Origin: Yponomeuta sedellus | Taxonomy: Eukaryota > Arthropoda > Insecta > Lepidoptera > Yponomeutidae | Assembly (NCBI GenBank): GCA_934045075.1 | Contig: OW203740.1 | Span: 20,659,878-20,723,877, forward strand | Direction of reading: 5' to 3' | Length of the DNA: 64,000 nucleotides | Part shown: one piece after another, positions 18,078 to 28,990 of the stretch | Numbering within the stretch: the first letter of the stretch is position 1 | How the letters are laid out: each line of letters starts with the position of its first letter | The notes under the pieces: model-generated | Databases searched by the model: none | What the model saw: the letters and a program-made list of their open reading frames with translations, nothing else | What the model was told of the DNA's origin: nothing | Translations under genes and position numbers: made by a program

Positions 18078-20640
18078 TCAATTGATGTCGTTATTAGCCT
18101 CACAATTATTTTCTGCTCTTTCAGAAAAATAATAACGTCTACTTAAACATACAATAACAAATAAGGTTGTAGGTGAGAGACACCAAGTCACCGCAATAGC
18201 AAAAATAATATTACTGCTAAGAATTATTGTAGATTTGTCTACGACATCGTCATCTGTATTCTTATCGTGTTTACATGTCACTCCGTTTACATTTTCCTCA
18301 TGGTGTATGCTATCTATTGATGTTATTGTTGTTGGACTCATCACCGTTCCATCAACATATTTTAGGGCAACAATATCTTTACAAGGTATCTGGTTGCCAC
18401 TGAGGCTTAGTTTTTCTAGTTTTGGTGCAATATCAGCCAGTCTAAAAAAATCGATGTGACTTAAATTATTATAATCCAAAATCAAAGTGTGTAATTTTGA
18501 CATCTCGTGGAAAATATCGATTTCCATGTCGCTTAATTGATTTTTTGAGACATCCAATAAATCGACATTGACCAATCCATAGAAAACACCATAATGTAAC
18601 TTGGCGAGTGAATTGCTGGACAAGTTTAGTGATCGGAGGGATTCCATGTTTTTAAAAGTTCCCGGTGCAACACAGCTCATTTGATTGTTACTGATATCTA
18701 AGGACAAAAGTTTACCAGCATTTTTCAAAAAACCGTGACTTATATACTCTAACCGATTGGAGCTTAAATTTATATATTCAAGTTGTTCAAAATTAATCAG
18801 CATAATTTCATTTATACTATTGTTAGATAGGTCTAAGTTTTTAAGATTGGTTAATGTATTGGACCCATTTAAATTCAATTTACTAATATTATTGTTTGAT
18901 AATAATAGTAATTCAACGCTCGGCAAACCCTCACATACATTGGTTGAATGATTGGAGATGTTGAAACAATTTAGTTCCAATTGGGACAGTCTGTTAAACG
19001 ATATATTTAAAATAGACATTGTATTCATGCTATTGAAGTTGTGACGACTCAAATAATGTATATTATTCATAGAAAGATCAAGACGCAAAAGAACAGGCAT
19101 ATCAGTAAAACTTTCATCCTCTATTCTTTTAATAGAAAAGTTACTCAAATCTAAGGATTTAAGAAATTTTGCTGGACTAAAGGTATATTTTTGAACAGTT
19201 CCATTAAGTTTATTACCAAATAAATGTAAGTATTCAAGTTTGTTGAGTGGCAATGCGTTTTGTTCTATGTTATATATTTCATTTTCTGAGAGATCTAAGT
19301 TTATCAATAGAGTTTGTGTTGCGAAAGATTCACTTCTAATCACTGTTAGGAGGTTGTGTTTTAAATCCAAGTGTGTCAAATTAAACAAAGAATTTTTTAA
19401 AAATATCAGGTCGGAAATATTATTAAATGACATTTCTAACAATTATAAAGCGCTAGCATTTTTAAAACTGTCGAGCTCTACAGCCGTTATTTGGTTCCTT
19501 CTGAGACTTAACATCTCTAAGTTACTCATATCTTGAAACGCATTTGCTTTTATTCCAGTAATGTGTTGATTAGTCAAGTTCAACGCATTAATAAGATTTA
19601 AGCCAGCCAAAGTATCGTTCCTTATATCTCCTGATAGTACATTTCCTTGAAGATTTATATATTCCAGATGGTTATTTATAAAAGAGCTTCCCTGAATTAT
19701 TTTAAGCAAGTTATTAGACAAATCTAACCACTTAAGATCATGATTATCGCTAAATAATGATTTTTGTAAGTTTACAATTCTGTTGTTGCTGAGGTCAATG
19801 ATTTCTAAATAGTGGGTTTGACTGAAACTATTTGCGTCGATCAATTCGATGCTGTTGTGAGACATATTAAGATATTTGAGTGATAACAGTTTACACATGC
19901 ATGTCTATGAACTACAGTCAGCATATTACAAGACACGTCAAGGGTGCGAAGTGACTTTGCGTGATCTAAGTTAAATGACAAGGAATTTAACATATTATTG
20001 TTCAAATACAAGACATTCAAATTATTTAAACCTGTAAACACATTTTGGTGGAGAGTTAACAGCTTGTTACTCATAAGTGAAACGAAAGTTAATTTTGGTG
20101 CATATTCAAATACTGATAGTAGTTCCGTTATGTTATTGTAGGACAAGTCTATAACTTGTAATTCACTGTACTTATTGTCTGAGCAATACAAGAAGTCGGT
20201 CTCTAAATGTTCGATGCGGTTATGGGATAAATTCAGGTATTGTAGTGAGCTTAGTTGCATGAACGCACCTCCCTCGATTATGACTATTTTATTATTAGAC
20301 AAGTCCATCTCAATACAGTCGACGAAATATTTGAAAGTATTTCTCCTGAGCTTGAACCACCTGTTATTGATCGCGGTAAATCGATTTACATATGAGTGGC
20401 AAGTTCTTGTAGCATCGAAGAATTAGTCTTCTAAAGTCACTTCTACGGAGTTCCTAATGATATAGTCGAACTTTAATGCATATGAACAGGTCAGCAGATA
20501 CGACAAATCACAGAACTCAGTTACCAACTCCTCTAACTGCATATCGCACGTTACCTCGAAGTGGCATTCGTCTTCTAAGTCAACTGAGTCAATATCGCAC
20601 GCATACTGAGACTTTCCAATGGTCACTGCTGTGGTGCAGA
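18078..20640 (-). pseudogene. Leucine-rich-repeat transmembrane protein, pseudogene
   Basis: The - strand encodes about 860 residues: a Cys-rich N-terminal part (YACDIDSVDLEDECHFEVTC), then roughly two dozen LRRs of the LxxLxLxxNxI type (e.g. LQYLNLSHNRIEHL, LTHLDLKHNLLTVI). These are followed by a linker with HKDNTDD-like acidic sequence, a hydrophobic membrane segment (NIIFAIAVTWCLSPTTLFVI) and a short basic tail ending in a stop at 18080-18078. Such proteins are cell-surface adhesion or recognition molecules; no TIR signalling domain is present. Three lesions break it: in-frame TAA at 20425-20423, a frameshift near 19900, and in-frame TAA at 19445-19443. No ATG opens the frame. A CTTTATTGCAG splice-acceptor-like site at 20651-20641 suggests an upstream exon with the signal peptide. 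Sequencing error is an alternative for single lesions, but three together favour a pseudogene. Confidence 0.85.
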
Positions 20641-20684
20641 CTGCAATAAAGATTAGTAATTTTAAAGTTTAATTAGTAAGAAAA

Positions 20685-20940
20685 AAATGATACTATTTTT
20701 ATTTTTAATGCACTAACCCGTGCTAAGAAAGAATAAAAAGAAAAGAAAAAATCTTTCTTTTTAAAGAAAGAATTCATTATTTAAAAACCTATTTAGAGGC
20801 TAAAAATTTCACCCATGCCGGGATTCGAACCCGCAACCTCTGGCTATCCGTACCAGCGCTCAACCAATTGAGCCAATGGGCGACTCACGGCATCAGTGAA
20901 ATTTCGAACCTCTTTACAATATTCTCTGTATTACGTACAT
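20685..20940 (-). repeat. SINE-alpha copy
   Basis: Tail TACTATTTTTATTTTTAATG at the left, then a purine-rich insert (20730-20780). The tRNA-like body follows with the B box (GGGATTCGAACCCGCAACC) and A box complement (CCAATTGAGCCAATGGGCGA). It sits directly upstream of the LRR pseudogene. Confidence 0.75.
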
Positions 20941-21149
20941 TATATTTATTTATTTCTGTTACCAAGATTAAAACCCACATAACAGTTGTGCCTAAAATAA
21001 ATTAATAACTAAAAGTCAATAATAAATCTCCACCATTAAAAGCAACAAGAAAAAAAAGAAAGAAATTTCTGCAACTTGAACAAAGGTACAATACAACTTA
21101 AACATACGATCTAACAACGTCATTGTTATTATTACATACATACATAACC

Positions 21150-21645
21150 TCACGCCTGTATCCCAAAGAGGTAGGCAGAGACCAGGGACTGCCAATTGCC
21201 ACGATCCTGACAGATCACCTTCGCTTCATCAACGTTCATAAGTCGTTGCATGCACGCGCGCTGGTTCCGGGTACTTTTTATCTTTCCCTTTGCTAATACA
21301 TCCCCTATCTGGTCGATGCATGTCCACTTGGGACCAACCCTTCCACTCACATTCGCAATATATATATTTGTTTCGTCAATCTTTCTTCCTTCATCCTCTC
21401 CACATGTCCAAACCAACGCAACATTCCTTTCTCAATTCTAGTCACTACACCTTCTTTCAGTCCACAACGTTCTCTAATCAGACTATTGCGTATCCTGTCA
21501 TTCAAAGTAACACTACACATACTTCTCAAGGACCTCATTTCAACTGCATTAATTCTACTTTCTTGCTTCTTTTGCCACACCCAAGTCTCGCTACCATACA
21601 TAAGTGTTGGGACCAGCACGCCACTATGAATAGCCAATCTACCTC
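21150..21645 (-). pseudogene. LINE family D, 3' ORF
   Basis: The longest copy of this tail: LMYGSETWVWQKKQESRINA, VEMRSLRSMCSV, CGLKEGVVTRIEKGMLRWFG and HVERMKEERLTKQIY in one frame (21637-21347). A frame change then leads into NIYIANVSGRVG, RNQRACMQRLMNVDEAKVIC and WQSLVSAY ending at 21150. The tail GAGGTTATGTATGTATGTA follows. Confidence 0.82.
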
Positions 21646-21814
21646 TTTTGGATTATTATTATTAGTTTACAGAAATACTTAAAACTAATATCACGATAGA
21701 CGTATTGGGCTAAGTGTGGCCGCAGCACTTATGTTTTCCCCTATTATTGTGACACATTTGACTAATGCTTTGGCATTTAGGGTTGTTAATGGCAATCATG
21801 AAATCTTATTAGGT

Positions 21815-22130
21815 TTACATATGGCAACTGATGTATTTGGTTTTAAGATGATTTAAAAACCTATTTAGAGGCTAAAAATTTCACCCATGCCGGGATTCGA
21901 ACCCGCAACCTCTGGCTATCCGTGCCAGCGCTCTACCAATTGAGCCAATGGGCGACTCACGGCATCAGTGAGAAAAGATGGTCAGAGTGGAGTTTTTTTT
22001 CCGCTGCCTTTTTCTCCACTACAATACGGCCCGAAGGCAGCGGCTTACATTTTACATTGTACATTGACATTCAGCAAACAGAATGTAAATTCTTTACGTT
22101 GAAATAAAATTATTTGAATTTGAATTTGTT
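21815..22130 (+). repeat. Repeat kappa, copy 2, with nested SINE-alpha
   Basis: Repeat kappa (AACTGATGTATTTGG, then GAAAAGATGGTCAGAGTGGA to ACGTTGAAATAAAATTATTT) is split at about 21855-21969 by a - oriented SINE-alpha that retains A and B boxes but lacks its far tail. The SINE is therefore the younger element. Confidence 0.7.
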
Positions 22131-22377
22131 TACTACTAATTTAAAATTTCTGAAAGTATTGCGTGTTGGGTCTTCTAACAGCACTGGTGCTAGATATGAA
22201 TAGGTCGATATCGAAATCATCAAAATGTTTTTTTATTATCTTGTGCCTCACTCTACTGATGAACTCATTTGTCTATACGGACAAAGCGATGGTTTGAAAG
22301 ATAGAGTGCCTTGTTGAACTGCAAGACAATGCCTACTTCTTCTCCCTGTGCATCTCCACTAATGGAAGTTGGCCGTG

Positions 22378-22505
22378 CTAAAGAAAAATGCCACTAGCGT
22401 TAGTCACAGAGTTTACCCATCCATGCACTGAACGCGTCCTGTGTTACTTAACCTTCATGATCGTTTAAGATTACTAAGACAGCCGAGGCTACGAGCGATT
22501 CACGC
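22378..22505 (-). repeat. Old SINE-beta head remnant
   Basis: AAAAATGCCACTAGCG, CACAGAGTTTACCCATCC and GAGGCTACGAGCGATTC are diverged matches to the 5S-like head. A smaller fragment of the same older type lies at 61309-61333. Confidence 0.5.
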
Positions 22506-22509
22506 GAGA

Positions 22510-23045
22510 CTTATTTATTTATAAAACATAACGTATACATTAGTATCAGGTGTTAAAAAATTAATTGTTCCAGCATGTTTCGCCACTGAGGCGTTAATTA
22601 TACAAACATAAAATATAAAAAATATCAAATAAAATAAAAAGTCTTAAAATTTTAAATTTAGAACGTCAGTGCTAGAGTTCAAAGCGCGGGTTCAAAGATT
22701 GTTCAGGAAAAAAACTGCCATACTTACGCAAAAAAATCGTATTCCACATTTCCGTATTTTTTACGTATCTCACAACAGTATTAACTTTAAAACATAAAAA
22801 CTTGTTCCTTAATACATTTCTGTGCTGAACTTCAAGCGAGCTTCTGCGCCTTAAGTCGAGTGAAATCTTGATTTACTCCACTTGTACTGAAGAAGAAGGT
22901 GGTGCGACGATTAGACAAGTGACTTGTGTTGAAATAAAATTTATTGTGAATGCTGTAGCGCTATCTTAACTATTCTAGCTGTAAGCTAATTAAACAGGGT
23001 TATTTATAAAAAACATTATTTCGGTTAGAGTTTGTGACTTACAAC
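22510..23045. other. Intergenic, no recognised feature
   Basis: AT-rich sequence without recognised genes or repeats. Confidence 0.4.
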
Positions 23046-23047
23046 GA

Positions 23048-23390
23048 TTTATACTATTTTTATTTTTAATGCACAAACCCGTGCCAAGGAAATTTAAAAA
23101 CCTATTTAGAGGCTAAAAATTTCACCTATGCCGGGATTCGAACCCGCAACCTCTGGCTATCGGTGCCAGCGCTCTACCAATTCAGCCAATGGGCGACTCA
23201 CCGGCATCAGTGAAATTTCGAACCTCTTTACACTATTCTCTGTATTACGTACAGGCAGCGACATCTGGCTGAAGTAAATTGCATCACTTACAGCCCCGAG
23301 TACCTACTTTGCATTTAGGAGTTTACATCGGAACGATATCACCCACATGATTATACTATTTTTATTTTTAATGCATTAACCCGTGCTAAG
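23048..23390 (-). repeat. SINE-alpha, full length plus part of a second unit
   Basis: A complete - oriented unit (tail at 23048-23090, B box, A box, then the 5' part with GAACCTCTTTACACTATTCT and CATCGGAACGATATCACC). It is followed at 23350 by the tail of an adjacent unit in the same orientation (ATACTATTTTTATTTTTAAT). This is a truncated head-to-tail dimer. Confidence 0.75.
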
Positions 23391-23442
23391 GCTTGATAAC
23401 TTCTGATTCGAACAGTAAGGCCCGCCAATGTCTTAGAATCCT
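23391..23442 (+). repeat. SINE-beta internal fragment
   Basis: GCTTGATAACTTCTGA and AGTAAGGCCCGCCAATGTCT match the body of SINE-beta; it ends in a T run. Confidence 0.6.
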
Positions 23443-23479
23443 TTTTTTTTTGTTACCCAGGAGAAACCACAATTACGGG

Positions 23480-24060
23480 TACCACCGGCTCGGGGGAGCA
23501 CAGTGGTTATGTCGGACTCCCCGCCCTGAAAAGGGCGGTATACCGACTAAAACTCCTGGGGTGTTCCTCCGCACCGCAAAGGACGGGGCCACGGGGACGC
23601 TTACGCACACTTCCGTGACCCCGTCTGCGGGCGCCCTTTCGGGCACTCCTTCGGCGGCGTCCCCTGCCCCGTCGGTGCTCGACGACGGGGCTAGAAAACG
23701 CCGCATCTCTTCGTTGGAGCGCATAGTGGCCAAGTGCAAACGACCTTGGCCACCACACGCCCCAACGCGCCGCCCCCTACATCCCATCGTTATCTGGTCC
23801 AATGGGATTAGAGGAGGGCGGCGCACCTCCTCATGGGGGCCAATGTGCTGTTGGCCCCCACACGCCCCACACGCGAGGCCCGTCGCGTCGCCCACCTGCG
23901 CCTCTCTGAAAGCAGAGAAGGCGGTGAGCGCCCGCGCGGGCCCCCTCCGTGCCAGAAGGCACCCTCGGAACACGCAAGGGCGCCCTCCGGCCCGCCGTGA
24001 TGGAGGCGGAGGGTCCCCCGACCCTCCGCGACCCGGCGTCCACTCTGGTCCGACTGGTAC
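23480..24060. other. GC-rich island of unknown nature
   Basis: The sequence changes abruptly from AT-rich to GC-rich; 23581-23640 has 43 G/C of 60. A + strand frame (23393-24109) is open but proline-, arginine- and alanine-rich, as expected of any long GC-rich frame, although RKRRISSLERIVAKCKRPWP is a plausible basic segment. A large part of the - strand is open too. It could be the 5' part of a GC-rich retroelement or a transferred fragment. I do not recognise it. Confidence 0.35.
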
Positions 24061-24109
24061 TAGTAATGAATTTTTTTATACCCTAATATTTCTAAAAAAC
24101 TGTGTGTAA

Positions 24110-24255
24110 GCGAGATGGGCATGCGTGGTAATTAAGCCCATATTCTTTGTCTGAGAGAAGGCGTGTGCCCTGCAGTGGGTCGTATTTAAGCCAGATAATA
24201 AATCAGGGTATCCTAGTGTGGGGCCAGAAGCAATGTATGTGCCAGTATGTAAAAT
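24110..24255 (+). repeat. LINE 3' end plus SINE-delta tail
   Basis: GAGAGAAGGCGTGTGCCCTG, CAGTGGG resembles LINE ends of the '-AFAQQ-' type and is related to 63865-63960. It is followed by AGGGTATCCTAGTGTGGGGC, CAGAAGCAATGTATGTGCC, the SINE-delta 3' part. Confidence 0.5.
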
Positions 24256-24562
24256 GTAAATGTAAAATAAAAAAAATAAAAATCGACGGATTAAATCTGA
24301 GTAAAAAGTGGTAGAATACTCGTAAAAGTTATTGCCAAAGAGAGACTCATATTGGAGTATCTCAGGAATTGAGCATTTTAGAAATAACCCTGTATTGTTG
24401 ACGTACAATGCAGTAATGAGACTGATAACTAATGTGGGTTGAATAAACTGATTGGTTTTGGGCACAATAAACAGAACAGAAAAGATAAACTAATCATGTT
24501 TAGGCAAGAATATTATCTCGTACATAGTTAAGTAATTCGATATAAGATTTACATATAGGCAC

Positions 24563-24725
24563 ATTCATTGCTTCTGGTCCCGCACTAGGATACCCTGTGT
24601 CGTGCGTACCAGAAACAGTGACATCACAAACATGTAAACATCCAAGACCTGGGTTTTTTTTTGTCCCCAGCCGGGGATCGAACCCGGACCTCTCGCATGA
24701 TAGGCAGATACAGAGGTGGTCTAAT
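24563..24725 (-). repeat. SINE-delta, copy 2
   Basis: CATTGCTTCTGGTCCCGCAC, GATACCCTGTGTCGTGCGTA, CATGTAAACATCCAAGACCT and the B-box complement GGGGATCGAACCCGGACC match the other copies. Confidence 0.65.
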
Positions 24726-24734
24726 ATAACATTG

Positions 24735-25098
24735 GCCTTTTGCATCTACGTAATGACATGATTTATACAGCGTCCAGTGGCATCTTCACTCACACTAGAT
24801 GTGTGAAGGGATCACTCGGATGGTGTAGTGCCAGGAATATGGTCTAGGCTTGCCCAGCACCTATACTATCCTGACAGCTTAGTCGGCCTAGCCTACAGGA
24901 AAGACTAGTAAATTCGTGCGGAGCCAACCAAGCCGCAGGTTTCCTCACAATGTTTTCCTTTACCGTTAGCGTGGGTATGGCGACTACAAATACGCAAATG
25001 TACGTAACTTTGAAATTAAACAAAGTAATTCTTACATACCCGCACTGGGGATCGAACCTGGGTCTCTTGCTTGCGAGTCCATTGTTCTACCCACTGAA
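24735..25098 (-). repeat. SINE-gamma, full length
   Basis: On the - strand: a tRNA-like head (ATAGTTCAGTGGGTAGAACA A-box area, CAGGTTCGATCCCCAGTGCG B box), then GGAAAACATTGTGAGGAAAC, GCTTGGTTGGCTCCGCACGA, and a tail GTATAAATCATGTCATTACG ending in GCAAAAGGCCAATG. Fragments occur at 6780-7012, 26398-26555 and 59888-60216. Confidence 0.75.
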
Positions 25099-25100
25099 CT

Positions 25101-25442
25101 ATATCAACCCTTATACATCCTGCATCACAGGAAGGTTAGGCTATACTCCACCACGGGTGTCAAGTCCGGGTTAGTGGAGGATTTATAAGACAGTGGCGGG
25201 TCTTACTGTCAGAATTTCCGTGCTTCGCAAAACACGTTGAGCCGTTGGTGCCGGCTGTCATGCAATTGCAGCCGTTAAGCCATAGGTCAGAGGCCTTTAT
25301 AACTTCTGACAGAGAAGCCTGCCACTGTCTTACAATCCTCCAACAATCCAGACTTAGCCCCCGTGGTGTAGTATGACCTAACGTTCATGCGATGCAGGAA
25401 AAGACCCGTGCACCAGCAGTGGGGATACGCAATGGGTTGATA
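25101..25442 (+). repeat. SINE-beta inverted pair
   Basis: A - oriented tail segment (25101-25214, ATCAACCC to TTACTGTCAGAA) meets a + oriented segment (25215-25442, TTCCGTGCTTCGC to GGGTTGATAC). The same tail region is present in both orientations, giving a partial palindrome. No clear target duplication was found. It abuts the 5' end of SINE-gamma. Confidence 0.7.
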
Positions 25443-25879
25443 CCATATAACTTAGTTTCCCTATTATCGGCAGCGGCCTCCCTGACTACGTAATGGAGCG
25501 CGCGACATTCGTCTTGTGTCCAGTCGGCATTCTACGCTAACCGTCACTTAGCTTAGCTACAAGACCAAAATGTCTAAATAATAAACTAAACGAATCGTGA
25601 GAATCTTTTGAAAACCGTATCGCGTGAAACATAAAACACATTTTCATATTTTAAAACTCACTTCATAAATTATAATGAATATTAGTAATCTGCGCTCGCG
25701 TGTTCGGCTACAACTCTAAAGCCTTATTCAGACCACGAGGGTTTGCGCGTCAGTCTGAAAAGGAACTTTAATCTAGCAGCGAAAGTCCGTAACGAGCGAC
25801 ACCTTATTGGCAGTCGGTGGATGCAAAAAAGCGCTTTCGTCCGCTGCACGTAATTGAAATGTTCAATAGAGAGGGATGC

Positions 25880-26045
25880 CCGCCGCGGCGCGGCAGCGCT
25901 GCAGCGACCAATCAAATTACTTCACTTGTTAGTTGATTGCATGGAGCTTCGAGAAGCTACGAAAGCAGATGGATGCGGTATTAAGTAACGACTCGTCGAG
26001 CTACTTATATATTCACTCTTCATTAATAGAGTTCTCTTCACTCTA
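25880..26045 (+). promoter_or_regulatory. Promoter-like cluster, tentative
   Basis: A GC-rich stretch is followed by CCAAT (25908-25912), a heat-shock-element-like TTCGAGAAGCTACGAA (25948-25963) and TTATATAT (26005-26012). An AATAAAA at about 26087 lies downstream with no open frame. This could equally be part of an LTR or chance. Confidence 0.25.
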
Positions 26046-26351
26046 GTTGAATATTCTATATCTTGTATTGTAAGCATTGAGTTTATAATAAAATACAATA
26101 TTTATTCACTTTTCACTTTCATTAGTCAGTATATTTACTCTTCATGCTATGAAAAGTATAGATATAGATTGTCCACATGCAACCACCTCTGCCTCATAAT
26201 TTTGTGTTTATTATTAAGGGTCCGTATATCGCAAAACGGAACCCTTATATGATCCCTTTGTTATCCGTACGTCTGTCTGTCAAGACCGTTTCGGAACGCG
26301 TTGTCACAACCTTTGTGAAGATATGATATGACCCGGCCGAGTCAAAGTAGA

Positions 26352-26815
26352 AAACGAACTATTTGTGTCGGGTCTTGGATGTTCCCTATGTATTTATTGT
26401 ATGGCTTATTGTAAGACTACACCATCTATAAAACCATGTCCCAGGCGCAACAGCGTCGGAGTGGTCCCTTCACCCATCTAGTGTGAGTGAGGATACCGCT
26501 GGACGCTGTATATATCATCTCATTTTGTAAATGCAAAAAGGCCAATCATCATCATAATTTATTGTATTAAATCTTTTTAATACAATAAATAAAAATAAAT
26601 ACAATAAGTCCTCGGTGGCGCAGCGGTTTGGCACGCTGACTGTCAAACTATTAAACGAACTTTTCTAGTTGGTCTTGGGCATGGGTGTCATCTACTTATG
26701 TATTTATTGTATTAAATCTATCGTCGAGTTAGCACTTGTAACACAAGTCATTTAGTTGTACTTAATATGGGGCTAACGAGATCTGTGTAATATGTCCATG
26801 AATATTTATTTATTA
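26352..26815 (+). repeat. SINE-zeta and SINE-gamma fragments
   Basis: A SINE-zeta piece (26352-26397, GTCGGGTCTTGGATGTTCCC) runs into a SINE-gamma 3' half (26398-26555, GACTACACCATCTATAAAAC to AAAAAGGCCAATCAT). A second SINE-zeta follows (26607-26815, CGGTGGCGCAGCGGTTTGGC to TAATATGTCCATGAATAT) with a deletion across its B box. The better copy is 39453-39690. Confidence 0.6.
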
Positions 26816-27369
26816 CCAAAAAATAAAACTTGGCCATTACAAAGGGGACCATTGCACGGCACTACTAGAACTAAAAACTAGACCAGTGACTTCCATGCTT
26901 CTGACGTCTTTTCCTAGATATCCTAGTTTGGGACCACAGGTTTTCATAGTTTGGGACCAAGACGAGTGAATGTACGTGTGGAAGTTGTTACCTTGACAAT
27001 AATTGCCTTATCCACAGCTTCCTGACTCCCAGGCCGCTGGGGATGGCATCGGGGCAGAGGACCTCCATGTTAAGCCTTAATTAATTTATTTCCCGTTCGG
27101 CTGATATAAAATAGTTCGTTAGGGAGCGCGCGTTAGACTTTGTCTCCGTCATAGAGACGCGCGGACGGTCAGCTGGACAAAGAAATTGGCCACCTCCAAT
27201 TTCCATTTCATCACCCTTGGCGAAAGAACTGAAAGTGGTGAATGCAGCGACTCAGTGACTAGGGATAGGACTAAACGGAGTGTCTTGGGGAGGCCGAGGT
27301 CCACTGGACGAGTACGGACTGATTGACTAAATCTGAAACTTTGGCCAGCAAATATAATATATACAAACA

Positions 27370-27590
27370 TCCTTTGCATAGCACCAACCCAATTCTCCCA
27401 GCGGGTGTCGTAAAAGGCGACTCAGGTACACAAACCAGGGTGTGGGCAGCAGCGCCCCCTGCATTCCACCGAACTGCGATCCCCAACCCGCGTGCCCAGC
27501 GTGGGGATTATGATTATGACAGCACAACGTGGCGCTCTTTTGGGGAGGGCTATGTCCAGCAGTGGACTAGTAGAGCCTGACGACGAAACA
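27370..27590 (+). repeat. SINE-eta, copy 3
   Basis: GCACCAACCCAATTCTCCCA, CACAAACCAGGGTGTGGGCA, CCCAGCGTGGGGATTATGAT and the end GGGAGGGCTATGTCCAGCAG, TGGACTAGTAGAGCCTGA match the family. Confidence 0.7.
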
Positions 27591-28079
27591 TACTTAGCAA
27601 ATAGCTGCTCCGGGGATATAAAAAGGAGAGTGGGGTGAAAGAACCTACGCATTAACCAATCGCGTGGTCAAACCGATCCTTTTCTACTCGCGCCCCACCA
27701 TTACCACCTTTTATCAAATCGTCATAATTACAATACAATAGTTGGTACGAGTACTGCCTAACGAGATCCCAATAACACTTAATAATAAACATTAATGTAT
27801 TTTTACCAAAGTTGGAAAACATATACGAAAGCATATATAAAGATATACGGTCACCAACTGTTCGCGAGCATGACGCAGGGGTCAGCCATCGCCAGTCATC
27901 AACCATATCTTCTTCTTAGCATGTAGATGGCAAGCCATCGTGGTGAAAGTAGTTGCCAAAAACGTAAGGGACACGCTGATTCAACCATATTAAAAGGGAG
28001 ATAGGCAACCCGGCCACCATTCGCATGACCTTTGGCAAACTTGTATGATTAACTTCTTGTTTGTTGTCGTTAAGAATAT

Positions 28080-28270
28080 TAGTCAAATCAATTCAATTCA
28101 ATTTATTTCAACGTAAAGAATTTACATTCTGTTCGCTGAATGTCAAAGTACAATGTAACATGAAAGTGAAAGTTTCGGGCCGTAGTGTAGTGGAGAAAAA
28201 GGCAGTGGGACAAAAACTCCACTCTGACCATCTTTTCTCAAGTCCTCTTAAATCTAATACATCAGTTACC
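28080..28270 (-). repeat. Repeat kappa, copy 3
   Basis: The complement of ACGTTGAAATAAATTGAATT at its left end, then GAATTTACATTCTG, GGCCGTAGTGTAGTGGAGAA and ACTCTGACCATCTTTTCTCA, matching 21972-22130. Confidence 0.65.
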
Positions 28271-28291
28271 CCTATACGTGTCCACCTCGGA

Positions 28292-28480
28292 TCAGAAACA
28301 CCGAAATCCGATGAAGAACGAAACTGACCAACGTAGCCAAGTTGATTGGCCGTAAGACGTGGAAATGGCAGGCCACATTTGTCGTAGACAAGACAAAATA
28401 TGGGTAAAAGTCTGGAGAACTAGAGACGGACGCGGAAGTGTGGACAGTCAACGAAATAAACTAACGACCAGGGGGGCGAG
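28292..28480 (+). pseudogene. LINE B family, C-terminal remnant
   Basis: Frame-shifted translation gives NTEIR-RTKLTNVAKLIGRK, TWKWQ-type and VWRTRDGRGSV-like strings that parallel NTEIRRRTKLTDIAKVIARK and KWKWAGHICRRQ of LINE B (13488-15228). Many substitutions and stops show that it is old. Confidence 0.6.
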
Positions 28481-28484
28481 TCTC

Positions 28485-28694
28485 TAAGACGGAGTTTACA
28501 CGTTCAGTCTGGCGTCAGTCAATTCCTTCAGTCTCATTAGGCTGAAGATAGACTGATTGTCTATTCAGTAGACTTATGGACCAGGCTGACGGATATTCGA
28601 ATATTCTGATACTTCATCAGTCTGGCATCAATCCGAGCTTGATCAAGGTCACGGACTCAACTGACGCCAGACTGAACGTGTAAACTCCGTCTAA
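28485..28694. mobile_element. 204-bp MITE with 32-bp TIRs
   Basis: Perfect 32-bp inverted ends, starting GACGGAGTTTACACGTTCAG, lie at 28488-28519 and 28660-28691. A TAA flanks both ends (28485-28487 and 28692-28694). A 3-bp T-A-A/TTA duplication suits PIF/Harbinger-type MITEs, though the ends are not diagnostic. It is non-coding. Confidence 0.75.
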
Positions 28695-28990
28695 AATTCA
28701 TAGTTGTTCAATAAAGTTTTTCAGTAATGGTCGTTTCATTCACACTGCCGGTAGTCTAGTAACCAATCGCATTGCATTGGTATAACCCGAGCTACTTAAC
28801 TCGGCGCCTCTCGCGATTCGATCTGCTTCGCGAGAGATGCCTATTTAGTTTTCGCGGTTAAACCCTTGGAACGACATTGTACTGCTATTGCTTTGTGGAC
28901 TACCAAACTGAGGCAAATAACAACTATTGTCGTGCTTATACCATTCTGTTGAAAAACCATGCAAGTATTAGACTCGAGGGCCTGGGAGCC
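28695..28990 (+). repeat. Repeat lambda, copy 2, uninterrupted
   Basis: The reference copy for the split repeat at 8183-9840. It contains AGTAACCAATCGCATTGCAT, CTACTTAACTCGGCGCC, an imperfect hairpin CTCTCGCG...CGCGAGAG, GCTATTGCTTTGTGGACTAC and GCAAGTATTAGACTCGAGGG. Confidence 0.65.

Noticed and set aside
23393..24109. 238-codon + frame through the GC-rich island
   Set aside because: Composition is what a random GC-rich frame gives, it starts in a SINE fragment, and the opposite strand is also partly open.
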